Below are positions 7,206 through 16,622 of a stretch of DNA of 24,221 bases, one piece after another (within the stretch, counting starts at the first letter, position 1; each line of letters begins with the position of its first letter). Origin of the DNA: an uncultured Bacteroidales bacterium. Lineage in GTDB: Bacteria; Bacteroidota; Bacteroidia; Bacteroidales; F082. The notes below the pieces were generated by a model, which saw only the letters and a program-made list of their open reading frames with translations, did not search any database and was not told the origin of the DNA. The translations under genes and the position numbers were made by a program. Location of the stretch: contig CALBNV010000079.1 of assembly GCA_937896895.1 (NCBI GenBank), positions 1-24,221 on the forward strand. The letters are read 5' to 3'.

Positions 7206-8120
7206 ATGAACTATTTGGAAATCAAAAACGTAAGCAAGTCGTACGGCGCGAAGAAGGTGCTGGACGACATCTCCATTTCCGTGCCGCAGCAGAGCATCTA
7301 CGGACTCCTCGGGCCGAACGGAGCGGGGAAGACGACACTCATCAGAATCATCAACCGGATAACCATGCCCGACGCGGGACAGGTATGCCTCGACGGTAAG
7401 CCGCTGGCACCCAATGACGTGGAAATCATCGGCTATCTGCCCGAAGAACGCGGGCTGTACAAGAAGATGAAGGTCGGCGAACAAGCCGTATATCTCGCAC
7501 AGCTCAAAGGCATGGACAGAAAAGAAGCCGACAGCAAGCTCAGGCATTGGTTCGTGAAATTCGGCATAACCGAATGGTGGGACAAGAAAGTCGAAGAGCT
7601 GAGCAAAGGCATGCAGCAGAAGGTGCAGTTCATCGTCACCGTGATACACGAGCCGAAACTGCTTATCTTCGACGAGCCGTTCTCCGGCTTCGACCCCGTG
7701 AACGTGAATCTGCTGAAAAACGAGATTCTGGAACTCCGCGACAAAGGAGCCACGATATTGTTCTCAACGCACAACATGGCATCGGTGGAGGAACTCTGCG
7801 ACAACATCATGCTTATTAATAAAGGTGAGAAAATCCTCGAAGGCAAGGTGAGCGACATCAAGCAGCAATACAAGAGCCACATATACGAGATGATTGTCAG
7901 ACCTTTCAAGGAAGGAATCGACGTGCCGGAGGGCAACACGATAACAGCGATGGAGAACGACAGAGACGGCAACATACATATCACTGTCAAGTCGGCGAAC
8001 TCCAACGAACTGATCAGGAGTGTGTTAGACGAAGGCGAACTCGTTTCGTACAAAGAGATACTCCCTTCGATGAACGACATCTTCATCAATTTAGTAACAG
8101 CAAATTCGTCGAACAACTAA
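7206..8120 (+). CDS. ABC transporter ATP-binding protein (NatA/ABC-2 type)
   Basis: The ATPase subunit that powers the permease encoded next. Motifs are complete: Walker A GPNGAGKTT (36-44), signature LSKGMQQK (132-139), Walker B LLIFDEP (152-158) and the switch His in FSTHN (189). The region after about residue 210 is the C-terminal extension common in ABC-2 exporters, and ends with a Bacteroidota-like accessory domain. ATG 7206 is chosen because MNYLEIKNVSKSYG is the canonical N-terminus; the frame stays open upstream to 7155 but overlaps the preceding gene. Substrate is unknown. The ATPase/permease pairing resembles NatAB sodium exporters, but that assignment is only by family. Confidence 0.93.
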   Translation: MNYLEIKNVSKSYGAKKVLDDISISVPQQSIYGLLGPNGAGKTTLIRIINRITMPDAGQVCLDGKPLAPNDVEIIGYLPEERGLYKKMKVGEQAVYLAQLKGMDRKEADSKLRHWFVKFGITEWWDKKVEELSKGMQQKVQFIVTVIHEPKLLIFDEPFSGFDPVNVNLLKNEILELRDKGATILFSTHNMASVEELCDNIMLINKGEKILEGKVSDIKQQYKSHIYEMIVRPFKEGIDVPEGNTITAMENDRDGNIHITVKSANSNELIRSVLDEGELVSYKEILPSMNDIFINLVTANSSNN

Positions 8121-8132
8121 AGCCCAGCCATC

Positions 8133-9455
8133 ATGAAAATCGGAATCATAATACAGAGAGAATATCTGACACGAGTAAAAAAGAAATCGTTCTTAATCAT
8201 AACGTTCCTCACCCCCATCCTATTCGCGACGCTGATGTTTCTGCCGTCGATACTGATGCTCAACTCAGAGAAACTTGAGGGCAAGAGAGCCATTGCCGTA
8301 TGCGATGAATCGGGCATTTTCAAGGGGAAATTCGAGGACACCGACGCCAACAGCTTCATCTATTCGGGCCAAGACCTCGACGAGCTAAAGGCTCTGGTCA
8401 AGGAAGGCGTTTATGACGGAGTGCTGTTCATTCCGGCGACGCAGCTGAACGTACCCACCGGCGCCGAGCTTTACAGTCAGGAGCCACTGCCAATGACATT
8501 GACCTCACACATCAAGAGCAACATGAAGCAAACCATTGAGCACCAGAAACTTTTGGCCTCCGGCATCGACCCCAACATCGTGAAATCGGCGATGGGCACC
8601 ACGATAACATTGCAGACAGTGCGCATGGACGAGGTGAACGGCGAGGAGGTCGAGAAGAAGAGCTTCGGCGAGTTCGAGATGATTTTCGGTCTGTTCCTTG
8701 CGATGATAATCTATTTTGTGGTGTTCCTTTTCGGCTCGCAGGTGATGCGCGGCGTCATTGAAGAGAAGACAAACAGAATCATCGAAGTCCTGGTATGTTC
8801 GGTGAAGCCTTTCGAGCTGATGATGGGCAAGATCATCGGCATCGCGCTCGTCGGGCTGACACAATTTGTGCTTTGGATTGTGCTGTCATTAGGAATTTAC
8901 ACAGCTGTAACCATGGCGACCGGCACGCCAGACCTGCTGTCGAACGGCACAGTGATGTCGGAACAAGTTATTGATGCGCAACAAATTACAGAAGGCGATG
9001 AATTGATAAAGGAGGTTATGGATGTGGTGCATTCAATCAATTTCAGCGAAATTCTCTGGTGCTTCCTGCTGTATTTCATCGGCGGTTATTTCCTTTATGC
9101 CGCGATGTTCGCCGCCACCGGCTCGGCATGCGACAACGAGACCGACTCACAGCAGTTCACACTGCCCATCTCGATACCTCTGATACTCGCCATAGTATGT
9201 TCTACAGGCATTGCCAACGCGCCTAACAGCAGCTTAAGTATCTGGTTGTCAATGATTCCGTTCACCTCACCGGTGGCGATGATGCTCAGGATCCCATACG
9301 GAGTGCCATATTGGCAGATTGGAGTATCGGCGGCGATTCTGGTATTGACATTCGTAATCTTCACGTGGCTTGCCGCGAAAATCTACAGGACAGGCATTTT
9401 GATGTACGGGAAGAAAGTCAGCTGGAAGGAGTTGATTAAATGGATTAAGTATTAG
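8133..9455 (+). CDS. ABC-2 type transporter permease (NatB-like)
   Basis: The membrane partner of the preceding ATPase, 440 residues. One membrane helix lies near residues 20-42. A large extracytoplasmic domain follows (about 45-180), then five hydrophobic segments near 183-203, 233-260, 308-329, 342-362 and 396-418. This one-plus-five layout with a large loop is typical of NatB/YhaP-like ABC-2 permeases. The stretch RGVIEEKTNRIIEVLVCSVKP (from residue 206), between helices 2 and 3, is a family hallmark and probably contacts the ATPase. It begins 12 bp after the ATPase stop, so the two are co-expressed. What it exports cannot be told from the sequence. Confidence 0.92.
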   Translation: MKIGIIIQREYLTRVKKKSFLIITFLTPILFATLMFLPSILMLNSEKLEGKRAIAVCDESGIFKGKFEDTDANSFIYSGQDLDELKALVKEGVYDGVLFIPATQLNVPTGAELYSQEPLPMTLTSHIKSNMKQTIEHQKLLASGIDPNIVKSAMGTTITLQTVRMDEVNGEEVEKKSFGEFEMIFGLFLAMIIYFVVFLFGSQVMRGVIEEKTNRIIEVLVCSVKPFELMMGKIIGIALVGLTQFVLWIVLSLGIYTAVTMATGTPDLLSNGTVMSEQVIDAQQITEGDELIKEVMDVVHSINFSEILWCFLLYFIGGYFLYAAMFAATGSACDNETDSQQFTLPISIPLILAIVCSTGIANAPNSSLSIWLSMIPFTSPVAMMLRIPYGVPYWQIGVSAAILVLTFVIFTWLAAKIYRTGILMYGKKVSWKELIKWIKY

Positions 9456-9506
9456 GCAGAGTGAAGTTTTGAGATTGGAGAGTTAAGAGAATTTTATTAA
9501 AAAATG

Positions 9507-9538
9507 TTTGGTGGCGAAATAAAAAAGTCGTATTTTTG
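9507..9538 (+). promoter_or_regulatory. Housekeeping promoter of secDF
   Basis: TTTG at 9507-9510 and TATTTTTG at 9531-9538 are separated by 20 bp, a full match to the Bacteroidota -33/-7 consensus (TTTG, about 19-21 bp, TAnnTTTG). Transcription should start about 9543-9546, giving a leader of 55-60 nt before the ATG at 9602. Confidence 0.85.
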
Positions 9539-9601
9539 CACGCTCAAAAAACAGGTTTGAAAATAACAAAAAAATAAGTTTAATAATTAAATTCAATTAC
9601 A

Positions 9602-12600
9602 ATGCAGAACAAAGGAGTCATTAAGCTTTTGGCAGTGTTATTGGCAGTCTTCACGGTGTACCAGTTGTCATTCACGTTCGTGACAAAGCACATCGAGGGT
9701 AAAGCCGAGAAATACGCCCAGAGCCAGGAATCACTCACATTGGCGCAAAAAATGGCCAATGGTGACCAGAAAGCCTACGAGGAATTGCTGGATTCGATCC
9801 AGACAGCGAGAGAGACATACTATCTCGACTCGATAGGCACAGTTAAAGTTTACATGTGGCAGGACTACCGCAAGTGCAAGGAGCAGGAGTTGAACCTCGG
9901 CCTTGACCTTAAGGGTGGTATGAACGTTATGATGGAAGTGTCAGTCCCTGACATCATCTACGCTCTCTCCGGCAACGCACAGAACAAAGACAACACATTC
10001 AGGCAGGCGATGGACGAGGCCAAGGCACAGCACCTCAACAGCCAGAAGGACTTTGTTGACCTTTTCGGCGAGGCATACCAGAGGCTCGACCCGAACGCTC
10101 GTCTCGCTTCGATCTTCCTCTTTGAGTTCAAGGACAAAGGCATCACCGTCAACTCGACGAACGCCGAGGTTCTGAAGGTCATCAAGGACGAGACAAGCAG
10201 CGCCATCGACCGTTCATATCAGATTTTGAGAACACGTATCGACCGTTTCGGTGTGGCACAGCCTAACATCCAGAAACTTGAAGGCTCAGGCCGTATCTTG
10301 GTCGAGCTCCCTGGCATCAAAGACCCGAAGCGCGTCCGCAAACTCTTGCAGGGCACGGCACAGCTCGAGTTCTGGGAGACATACAACTTCAACGAGATCT
10401 ACCAGCATTTCGAGGAAGCCAACGCCCGTCTCGCGGAGATAGAGAAGGCCATGGCTCCCGAGAAGGCAGAGAAGGCTGAAGAAGTCAGCGCAGACGGCGA
10501 AGACCTCGCCCTCCTCAACCAGATGTCAGCGGAAGACTCTCTGAAGAAGGCACAGACGGAAGCCCTCGAGGCGTTCCAGAAGAACAACCCGCTTTACGCA
10601 GTGCTCCAGCCGTCGTTCTACGCAAATGCCAACGGCATGATGGTCCCGGCAGAGACAGCCCGCGTCGGCATGGCTCTCGTGAAAGACACGGCAAACGTCA
10701 ACAGAATGCTCAAGCAAGTCAGCTCAATCTTCCCGCGCAACCTCCGTTTCGCATGGTGCGTGAAGCCTAACAAGACCGCTGACGGAGCAGAATACATCGA
10801 CCTCGTCGCACTGAAGGCCAACAAAGAAAACAAGTGCTCACTCGGCGGTGAAGTCATCACCGACGCACGTCAGGACTACGACCAGAACGGCCGCGTCCAG
10901 GTTGACATGCAGATGAACACAGAAGGCGCGAAGGCATGGAAACGCCTCACAGGTGACAACATCCACCGTCAGGTCGCTGTAGTCCTCGACAACTACGTAT
11001 ATTCATATCCTGTCGTCAACGACGAAATCCCTGGCGGACGCTCACAGATCTCCGGCGGCGACATGACAGTCGAAGAGGCACAGGACTTGGCGAACATCCT
11101 GAAAGCAGGTAAGCTGCCGGCTCCGGCGAGAGTCCTTGAAGAGAACGTCGTCGGCCCGTCACTCGGTCAGGAAGCCATCACATCAGGTTTCTGGTCATTC
11201 ATCATCGCATTCTGCCTCGTCCTTCTCTATATGCTGTTCTTCTACAGCAAGGCAGGTCTGGCAGCCGACATCGCATTGCTCGTGAACATCGTGTTCTTCT
11301 TCGGTGTCATCGCGTCATTCGGCACAGTGCTCACACTCCCTGGCATCGCAGGTATCGTGTTGACATTAGGTATGGCTGTTGACTCGAACGTCATCATCTT
11401 CGAACGTATCAAGGAAGAAGTCGCGGCAGGCAAGGGCTTGCGCCTCGCCGTCGCCGACGGTTTCAAGGCGGCTTACTCAGCCATCCTCGACGGTCAGATC
11501 ACCACATTCCTCACAGGTTTCATCCTCTTCGAGTTCGGAACAGGCCCTGTCCAAGGTTTCGCGACGACATTGATGATCGGTATCTGCACATCGTTGTTCA
11601 CATCAATATTCATCACACGTCTCATCCTCGACAGATGGGTTGAGAAAGGCAAAGACGTCAAGTTCTCGACCAACATGACACGCGACTTCATGAAGCACGC
11701 CAACTTCGACTTCATCAAGTTCCGCAAGACGGCCTTCATCATCGGCGGCGCAATGATCCTCGTGAGCGCGGTCTCACTCTGCACGCTGAAACTCAACCTC
11801 GGCATCGACTTCAAGGGTGGCCGCAACTACGTCATCCGTTTCGACAAGGAAGTCAACGACAACCAGGTCCGTGAGGCCCTCGCAGCGATCGACATCTTCC
11901 AGGCAGCCAACGAGACACCACTCGTAAAGACCTTCGGCCCGGCCAACCAGGTGAAAGTCACAACGAAATACATGGTTGACAACGACGACCCGGAGATTGA
12001 CGCACAGATCCAGGAAGTGTTCTTCGAGGCGTTGAAGGGATTCTACACAGGCAATGTGACATACCAGCAGTTCTCGTCAGACGATGTCTCAATAGGCATC
12101 ATGAGTTCACAGAAGGTCGGCGGCACCATCGCTGACGACGTGACACGCAAGGCATTCTGGGCAGTCGCATTCTCACTGGTGGTCATCTTTATCTATATCG
12201 CGATACGTTTCAGAAGATGGCAGTACGGTGTGTCGTCAATCATCGCATTGGCACACGACACCATCATTGTGATCGGTATGTACTCGTTGCTTTACAGCGT
12301 CATGCCGTTCTCAATGGAGGTTGACCAGTCGTTCATCGCGGCGGTGCTGACAATCATCGGTTACTCAATCAACAACACCGTGGTTATCTTCGACCGTATC
12401 CGTGAAAACGTCGCGTTGTTCCCGAAGAGGACATGGTACGAGAGAATCAACAACGGCGTCAACAGCACCTTGATGCGTTCAATCAACACATCAGGCACCA
12501 CGTTGGTCGTGTTGCTCGCGATCTTCATCTTCGGCGGCGAGACAATCCGCGGCTTCGTGTTCGCATTGCTCGTCGGTATCGTGGCTGGTACATTCTCATC

Positions 12601-12694
12601 ACTCTTCATCGCATCACCATTCGCTTACATCCTTTTCAAAGGCAAAGAGCAGGATGCCAAGTTGCTTGAAGAAGCCAACGCAAAGAGAAAATAA
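9602..12694 (+). CDS. secDF: Fused protein translocase subunit SecDF
   Basis: SecD and SecF in one 1030-residue chain, as is usual in Bacteroidota. The protein uses proton flow to pull substrates out of SecYEG. The SecD half has an N-terminal membrane helix (8-26), motif D1 LGLDLKGGMNVMMEV (98-113), the P1 periplasmic domain, and a five-helix block starting near residue 525. SecF begins near 695, with its own first helix, LGIDFKGGRNYVIRF (about 730), and GYSINNTVVIFDRIRE in the second helical block. The corresponding SecD helix carries GMAVDSNVIIFERIKEE; both Asp-containing helices of the proton path are intact. A charged, Ala/Glu-rich insertion sits at about 275-320 in P1. A perfect hairpin terminator follows within 30 bp of the stop, so the gene is probably monocistronic. 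Confidence 0.97.
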   Translation: MQNKGVIKLLAVLLAVFTVYQLSFTFVTKHIEGKAEKYAQSQESLTLAQKMANGDQKAYEELLDSIQTARETYYLDSIGTVKVYMWQDYRKCKEQELNLGLDLKGGMNVMMEVSVPDIIYALSGNAQNKDNTFRQAMDEAKAQHLNSQKDFVDLFGEAYQRLDPNARLASIFLFEFKDKGITVNSTNAEVLKVIKDETSSAIDRSYQILRTRIDRFGVAQPNIQKLEGSGRILVELPGIKDPKRVRKLLQGTAQLEFWETYNFNEIYQHFEEANARLAEIEKAMAPEKAEKAEEVSADGEDLALLNQMSAEDSLKKAQTEALEAFQKNNPLYAVLQPSFYANANGMMVPAETARVGMALVKDTANVNRMLKQVSSIFPRNLRFAWCVKPNKTADGAEYIDLVALKANKENKCSLGGEVITDARQDYDQNGRVQVDMQMNTEGAKAWKRLTGDNIHRQVAVVLDNYVYSYPVVNDEIPGGRSQISGGDMTVEEAQDLANILKAGKLPAPARVLEENVVGPSLGQEAITSGFWSFIIAFCLVLLYMLFFYSKAGLAADIALLVNIVFFFGVIASFGTVLTLPGIAGIVLTLGMAVDSNVIIFERIKEEVAAGKGLRLAVADGFKAAYSAILDGQITTFLTGFILFEFGTGPVQGFATTLMIGICTSLFTSIFITRLILDRWVEKGKDVKFSTNMTRDFMKHANFDFIKFRKTAFIIGGAMILVSAVSLCTLKLNLGIDFKGGRNYVIRFDKEVNDNQVREALAAIDIFQAANETPLVKTFGPANQVKVTTKYMVDNDDPEIDAQIQEVFFEALKGFYTGNVTYQQFSSDDVSIGIMSSQKVGGTIADDVTRKAFWAVAFSLVVIFIYIAIRFRRWQYGVSSIIALAHDTIIVIGMYSLLYSVMPFSMEVDQSFIAAVLTIIGYSINNTVVIFDRIRENVALFPKRTWYERINNGVNSTLMRSINTSGTTLVVLLAIFIFGGETIRGFVFALLVGIVAGTFSSLFIASPFAYILFKGKEQDAKLLEEANAKRK

Positions 12695-12719
12695 TTGTCT
12701 CATACAATAAACCAAAGAG

Positions 12720-12750
12720 AGACGGGGCAACACAGCCCCGTCTTTTTTTT
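12720..12750 (+). terminator. Rho-independent terminator of secDF
   Basis: GACGGGGC (12721-12728), loop AACACA, GCCCCGTC (12735-12742), then eight T. The perfect 8-bp GC-rich stem with a U tract is a textbook intrinsic terminator. Confidence 0.95.
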
Positions 12751-12752
12751 GT

Positions 12753-12860
12753 CACCACGAATTTCACGAATAAGTTCACCACGAATTTCACGAATTTTCA
12801 CGAATATTTTCCTCTTTAATCTCTCCTCTCTCCTCTTTAATCTCTATTCTTTAATCCCTA
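12753..12860. repeat. CACCACGAATTTCACGAAT direct repeats and CT-rich tract
   Basis: CACCACGAATTTCACGAAT occurs at 12753-12771 and 12777-12795, followed by a shorter TTTCACGAAT copy to 12805. A pyrimidine-rich stretch with repeated CTCTTTAATCTCT-like units follows to about 12860. No reading frame here looks genuine. Similar ACGAATTTCACGAAT repeats are, to my knowledge, frequent intergenic DNA in Bacteroidota and other phyla. Confidence 0.7.
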
Positions 12861-12891
12861 ATCTTTTTCTCGCTTATATCAAAAAAAATTG

Positions 12892-12899
12892 TAATTTTG
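12892..12899 (+). promoter_or_regulatory. -7 promoter element of the PorE-like gene
   Basis: TAATTTTG matches TAnnTTTG. It lies 38 bp before the ATG at 12938, and the -33 area is only T-rich. It supports starting the gene at 12938 rather than further upstream. Confidence 0.65.
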
Positions 12900-12937
12900 C
12901 GAGATTATTTTCGTTATACACGACAAAGGATAATTTT

Positions 12938-15400
12938 ATGACAAGAAAACTGTTTCTGATATTGATAATGATACTGTTCGGTGTCACGCAACAGCTTGAG
13001 GCGCAACGCAAAAGCCCTGCCAAGAACGCTGACATCCTGTTTGAACGCGGACAGTATTTCAACGCCATCGACCGATATAAGAAAGCATATAAGAGAACCA
13101 GGAGCAAGAAATACGAGCAGGAGCGGATACGCATCACCTACCAGCTCGGCGAGTGCTATCGTCTGACAGAGAACCCGAAGCAGGCCGCGTCGCAGTACAA
13201 GCGCGTGGTGAAGACCGACTTCCCCATTGAGAACCCCATCGTTTACCTCCATTACGGTGACGTCTTGAAACGCAACGGCAAATACGACGACGCGAGTCTG
13301 TACTATGACATGTATATGAAGATGGTGCCAGACGACCCGCGCGGAGAGCTTGCCGCCGCCGACATCAGCAAGATTCAGGAATGGCTCGAGTTCCCGTCGA
13401 AATACGAGGTGACACGCGTGAAGGCACTTAACTCGAAAGCCTCTGAGTTCGGCGTGGCATGGACCAGCAACAATTTCAACGAAGTGGTGTTCTGTTCGAC
13501 GCGCGACGGCGGGCTGTCGAAGGAGAAAGACGCCATCACGGGACAGAAATTCGCCGACTTTTACATCTCGCGCCAGGACAAGAAAGGCGTGTGGGACAAG
13601 CCAGAGCTTACCGACGAGGAAGGCGGCATCAACACGCAGGGCAGCGAGGGCGTGCCGTTCTTCAACAAGTCGTTCTCGACACTGTATTTCACCCGTTGCG
13701 GAAACGCCAAGAAACGCGAGTCAGGATGCCAGATAGTGAAGTCATCACACGCCGGCGGTGCCTTCGCGGAGCCTGTCGTCGTTGACATCACAAGTGTCGA
13801 TTCGCTCGAAGTCATAGGCCACCCGACACTCTCTTCCGATGAGAGCATCATGTATTTCGCGGCAGACCGCAAAGGAGGCTTCGGCGGCAAGGACATCTGG
13901 ATGACGATGAAAGGCGACGACGGCAAGTTCGGCCGTCCGTTCAACCTCGGCGATGTCATCAACACACAAGGCGATGAGATGTTCCCGTTCCTCCGCAACG
14001 ACAGCACGCTGTATTTCGCCTCCGACGGTCACGGCGGCATGGGCGGACTCGACATCTTCGTCACCACCGTTGACACCTTGGGCAACTGGGGCGAGCCGGT
14101 GAACCTTAAATACCCCATCAACTCGACAGGCAACGACTTCGGCATCGTCTTCCACCCCACCGAGGAACGCGGATTCTTCATCTCAAACCGTGACAGCCGC
14201 AACGGACAGGACGACGACATCTATTACTTCATTGAACCGCCGGTGCTGTTCACCATCAACGGAACAATAAAGAACGCCAACACCTTGCAGTACGTCAACG
14301 GCGCCAACGTGAAACTCACAGGCTCCGACGGCACGACGGCGACGACGCTTTCGAGCGAGACAGGCGGCTTCCAGTTCACAAACAGCCAGGTAGCAATCAA
14401 CAACGTCTATGTCATCACCATCGACAAGCCGAACTTCTTCACCATGACCGACACCATCAGCACGGTGGGGCTTGAGTTCAGCCATGATTTCAAGGTTGAT
14501 TACGACATGAGCATGATTCCAGATGAGCCTGTCGTCCTTCCGGAGATACGCTACGACCTCGGCAAATGGGAGCTTCTGCCGCAGTTTGAAGACTCGCTGC
14601 AAGGCCTCATCGAGATGCTTCAGGTCAACCCGAACATAACGGTCGAACTCGGCTCACACACCGACTACCGCGACACCGACGCACGCAACGACATCCTGTC
14701 ACAGAAACGCGCACAGTCGGTCTGCGACTACCTCGTCATCAGAGGCATCGACCCGCTCCGCCTCACGGCAAAAGGCTACGGCGAGAGAGTGCCGAGGACG
14801 CTGAAGAAAGACTTCGTCTATAACGGTTACACTTTCAAGAACGGGACACAACTCACCGAAGACTACATCAACGCGCTTTCGAACGAAGAGCTGAAAGAAT
14901 ATGCGCACCAGCTTAACAGAAGGACGGAATTCAAAGTCATAAGCAAAGACTACAAGCCGCGCACCGACATCAACGACGAGCAGCGGGCGGCAATCAGCCT
15001 GAACCCGCAGGACAACAAAGTGTTCTTCTCGCAAGACCAGAACTCGGGTCTGTTCTCGTTCAAGGCCATCATCAACGCATATACCGAAAACATCGTTTAC
15101 GACAAAGACAACGACTTCACCGTCTCGCAGGCGAAGGTCATGCAACTGCTCAACGAAGGCCGCATCACCAAAGACGACTTCATCGGTGACAATATCGAGA
15201 AAATCATCACCGCCGGAGCCGTCAAAGACCGTTCTGTATTCAGAATCAAAGATATGTACATCGCCGACAGGAAAGTCGAGAACATAGAAGTGACGGTCGT
15301 CAACAACCAACGCGTCGATTGGGTCATCGGCTCCAAAGCCCTGAAACAGTTCGGCAGTTTTGAATTTAACACAGATGAACACAAACTAATATTCAAGTAG
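12938..15400 (+). CDS. PorE-like OmpA-family envelope protein with degenerate retropepsin-like C-terminus
   Basis: An exported 820-residue protein. A signal peptide (1-23, ending LEAQ, no lipobox Cys) is followed by TPR-like repeats (about 30-145), a PD40-type beta-propeller (about 165-430, recurring YFASDGHGGMGGLDI-like blades), a carboxypeptidase-regulatory-like domain (437-520) and an OmpA peptidoglycan-binding domain (about 530-670, ELGSHTDYR, LSQKRAQSV, LNRRTEFKV). This order matches PorE of Porphyromonas gingivalis, which anchors the type IX secretion complex to peptidoglycan. Residues about 705-820 are extra; they resemble a retropepsin fold (IEVTVVNNQ, VIGSKALKQFG, HKLIF), but the DTGA motif is replaced by DKDN at 722-725, so protease activity is unlikely. 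Start 12938 is chosen over the longer open frame from 12695, which runs through terminator and repeat DNA. Role in T9SS is inferred from architecture. Confidence 0.88.
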   Translation: MTRKLFLILIMILFGVTQQLEAQRKSPAKNADILFERGQYFNAIDRYKKAYKRTRSKKYEQERIRITYQLGECYRLTENPKQAASQYKRVVKTDFPIENPIVYLHYGDVLKRNGKYDDASLYYDMYMKMVPDDPRGELAAADISKIQEWLEFPSKYEVTRVKALNSKASEFGVAWTSNNFNEVVFCSTRDGGLSKEKDAITGQKFADFYISRQDKKGVWDKPELTDEEGGINTQGSEGVPFFNKSFSTLYFTRCGNAKKRESGCQIVKSSHAGGAFAEPVVVDITSVDSLEVIGHPTLSSDESIMYFAADRKGGFGGKDIWMTMKGDDGKFGRPFNLGDVINTQGDEMFPFLRNDSTLYFASDGHGGMGGLDIFVTTVDTLGNWGEPVNLKYPINSTGNDFGIVFHPTEERGFFISNRDSRNGQDDDIYYFIEPPVLFTINGTIKNANTLQYVNGANVKLTGSDGTTATTLSSETGGFQFTNSQVAINNVYVITIDKPNFFTMTDTISTVGLEFSHDFKVDYDMSMIPDEPVVLPEIRYDLGKWELLPQFEDSLQGLIEMLQVNPNITVELGSHTDYRDTDARNDILSQKRAQSVCDYLVIRGIDPLRLTAKGYGERVPRTLKKDFVYNGYTFKNGTQLTEDYINALSNEELKEYAHQLNRRTEFKVISKDYKPRTDINDEQRAAISLNPQDNKVFFSQDQNSGLFSFKAIINAYTENIVYDKDNDFTVSQAKVMQLLNEGRITKDDFIGDNIEKIITAGAVKDRSVFRIKDMYIADRKVENIEVTVVNNQRVDWVIGSKALKQFGSFEFNTDEHKLIFK

Positions 15401-15402
15401 GA

Positions 15403-15452
15403 ACTTTATAAACTTTATACTTTCTACTTTATAAACTTTATACTTTACAACT
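15403..15452. repeat. CTTTATAAA-type repeat before purM
   Basis: Six units (AACTTTATA, AACTTTATA, CTTTCTA, CTTTATAAA, CTTTATA, CTTTACAA) fill nearly the whole gap between the PorE-like gene and purM. They match the array before pcrA. No TAnnTTTG is seen, although TAnnTTTA variants occur within the repeat, so the purM promoter is uncertain. Confidence 0.7.
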
Positions 15453-15455
15453 AAC

Positions 15456-16622
15456 ATGCCAGTAGAAAAACGATATAGTCTTCGTGGTGTCTCGGCGGAG
15501 AAAGAAGACATCCACAACGCGATAAAAAACCTTGACAAAGGCTTGTATCCCAATGCCTTCTGCAAGATAATACCCGACATTCTCGGTGGTGACGAGGAAT
15601 ATTGCAACATCATGCACGCCGACGGCGCCGGCACGAAGTCGTCGCTCGCATATCTTTATTGGAAAGAGACAGGCGACCTCTCGGTCTGGGCGGGCATAGC
15701 GCAAGACGCCGTCGTGATGAACACCGACGACCTCATGTGCGTCGGAGCCACCGACAAGATGCTGCTCTCCTCCACGATAGGACGCAACAAGAACCTGATC
15801 CCCGGCGAAGTCATCTCTGCCCTCATCAACGGAACGGAGGAATTTCTCGCGAAACTGCGCTCACTCGGCGTAGGCATTTATCTCACCGGTGGCGAGACGG
15901 CCGATGTCGGCGACTTGGTGAGAACCATCATCGTTGACAGCACCGTCACCACAAGGATGAGACGCTCGGAAGTCATTGAGAATCACATCGCCCCGGGCAA
16001 TGTCATCGTCGGTTTCGCGTCATACGGACAAGCCACCTACGAAGACAAGTACAACGGCGGCATGGGCAGCAACGGACTGACATCGGCACGGCACGACGTA
16101 CTCGGACATTATCTCGCCGAGAAATACGCCGAGAGCTACGACCACTCGATACCCGAAGACCTAATCTATTCAGGGAACCACACACTTACCGAAGCAACAG
16201 CAGTGGAAGGCGTAGATGTCGGGAAACTCATCCTCGCCCCCACCCGCACCTACCTGCCGATGATGGTCCCGATTCTCGAAAATCTCCGCGGACATATCAA
16301 CGGCATCATACATTGCAGCGGCGGCGCCCAGACGAAAGTGACGCACTTCATCGACAAACTGCATGTCATCAAAGACAATATGATTGAGATTCCGCCATTG
16401 TTCCAGATGATTCAGGAGTCATCGGGCACCGACTGGCAGGAGATGTACAAAGTTTTCAACATGGGTTCGCGTCTTGAGATTTACACCGATGAGAAATCGG
16501 CGGAAGAGATGATAAAGATAGCCAACTCATTCAATATCAACGCACAGATAATAGGACACGTAGAGGCATCCGACAGAAAACGCCTCACCATAAAGAGTAA
16601 ACACGGAATTTTTGAATACTGA
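15456..16622 (+). CDS. purM: Phosphoribosylformylglycinamidine cyclo-ligase (AIR synthetase)
   Basis: PurM closes the imidazole ring of purines by converting FGAM and ATP to AIR, in the cytosol. Family motifs are clear: HADGAGTKSS (54-63), the ATP and metal site AVVMNTDDLMCVGA (85-98), YLTGGETADVGD and GMGSNGLTSARHD. At 388 residues it is longer than the E. coli enzyme (345), which as I recall is usual in Bacteroidota. Its TGA overlaps the prfA ATG by one base (TGATG), which suggests translational coupling. It leads the purM-prfA-pyrF set, mixing purine synthesis, translation termination and pyrimidine synthesis. Confidence 0.96.
   Translation: MPVEKRYSLRGVSAEKEDIHNAIKNLDKGLYPNAFCKIIPDILGGDEEYCNIMHADGAGTKSSLAYLYWKETGDLSVWAGIAQDAVVMNTDDLMCVGATDKMLLSSTIGRNKNLIPGEVISALINGTEEFLAKLRSLGVGIYLTGGETADVGDLVRTIIVDSTVTTRMRRSEVIENHIAPGNVIVGFASYGQATYEDKYNGGMGSNGLTSARHDVLGHYLAEKYAESYDHSIPEDLIYSGNHTLTEATAVEGVDVGKLILAPTRTYLPMMVPILENLRGHINGIIHCSGGAQTKVTHFIDKLHVIKDNMIEIPPLFQMIQESSGTDWQEMYKVFNMGSRLEIYTDEKSAEEMIKIANSFNINAQIIGHVEASDRKRLTIKSKHGIFEY

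Noticed and set aside
12695..12937. N-terminal extension of the PorE-like reading frame
   Set aside because: It would run through the secDF terminator, the CACCACGAAT repeats and the -7 element, and would bury the clear signal peptide that starts at 12938.
14699..15382. 227-codon minus-strand frame within the PorE-like gene
   Set aside because: It is an antisense shadow of a well-supported multi-domain protein, with no own promoter or recognisable domain.
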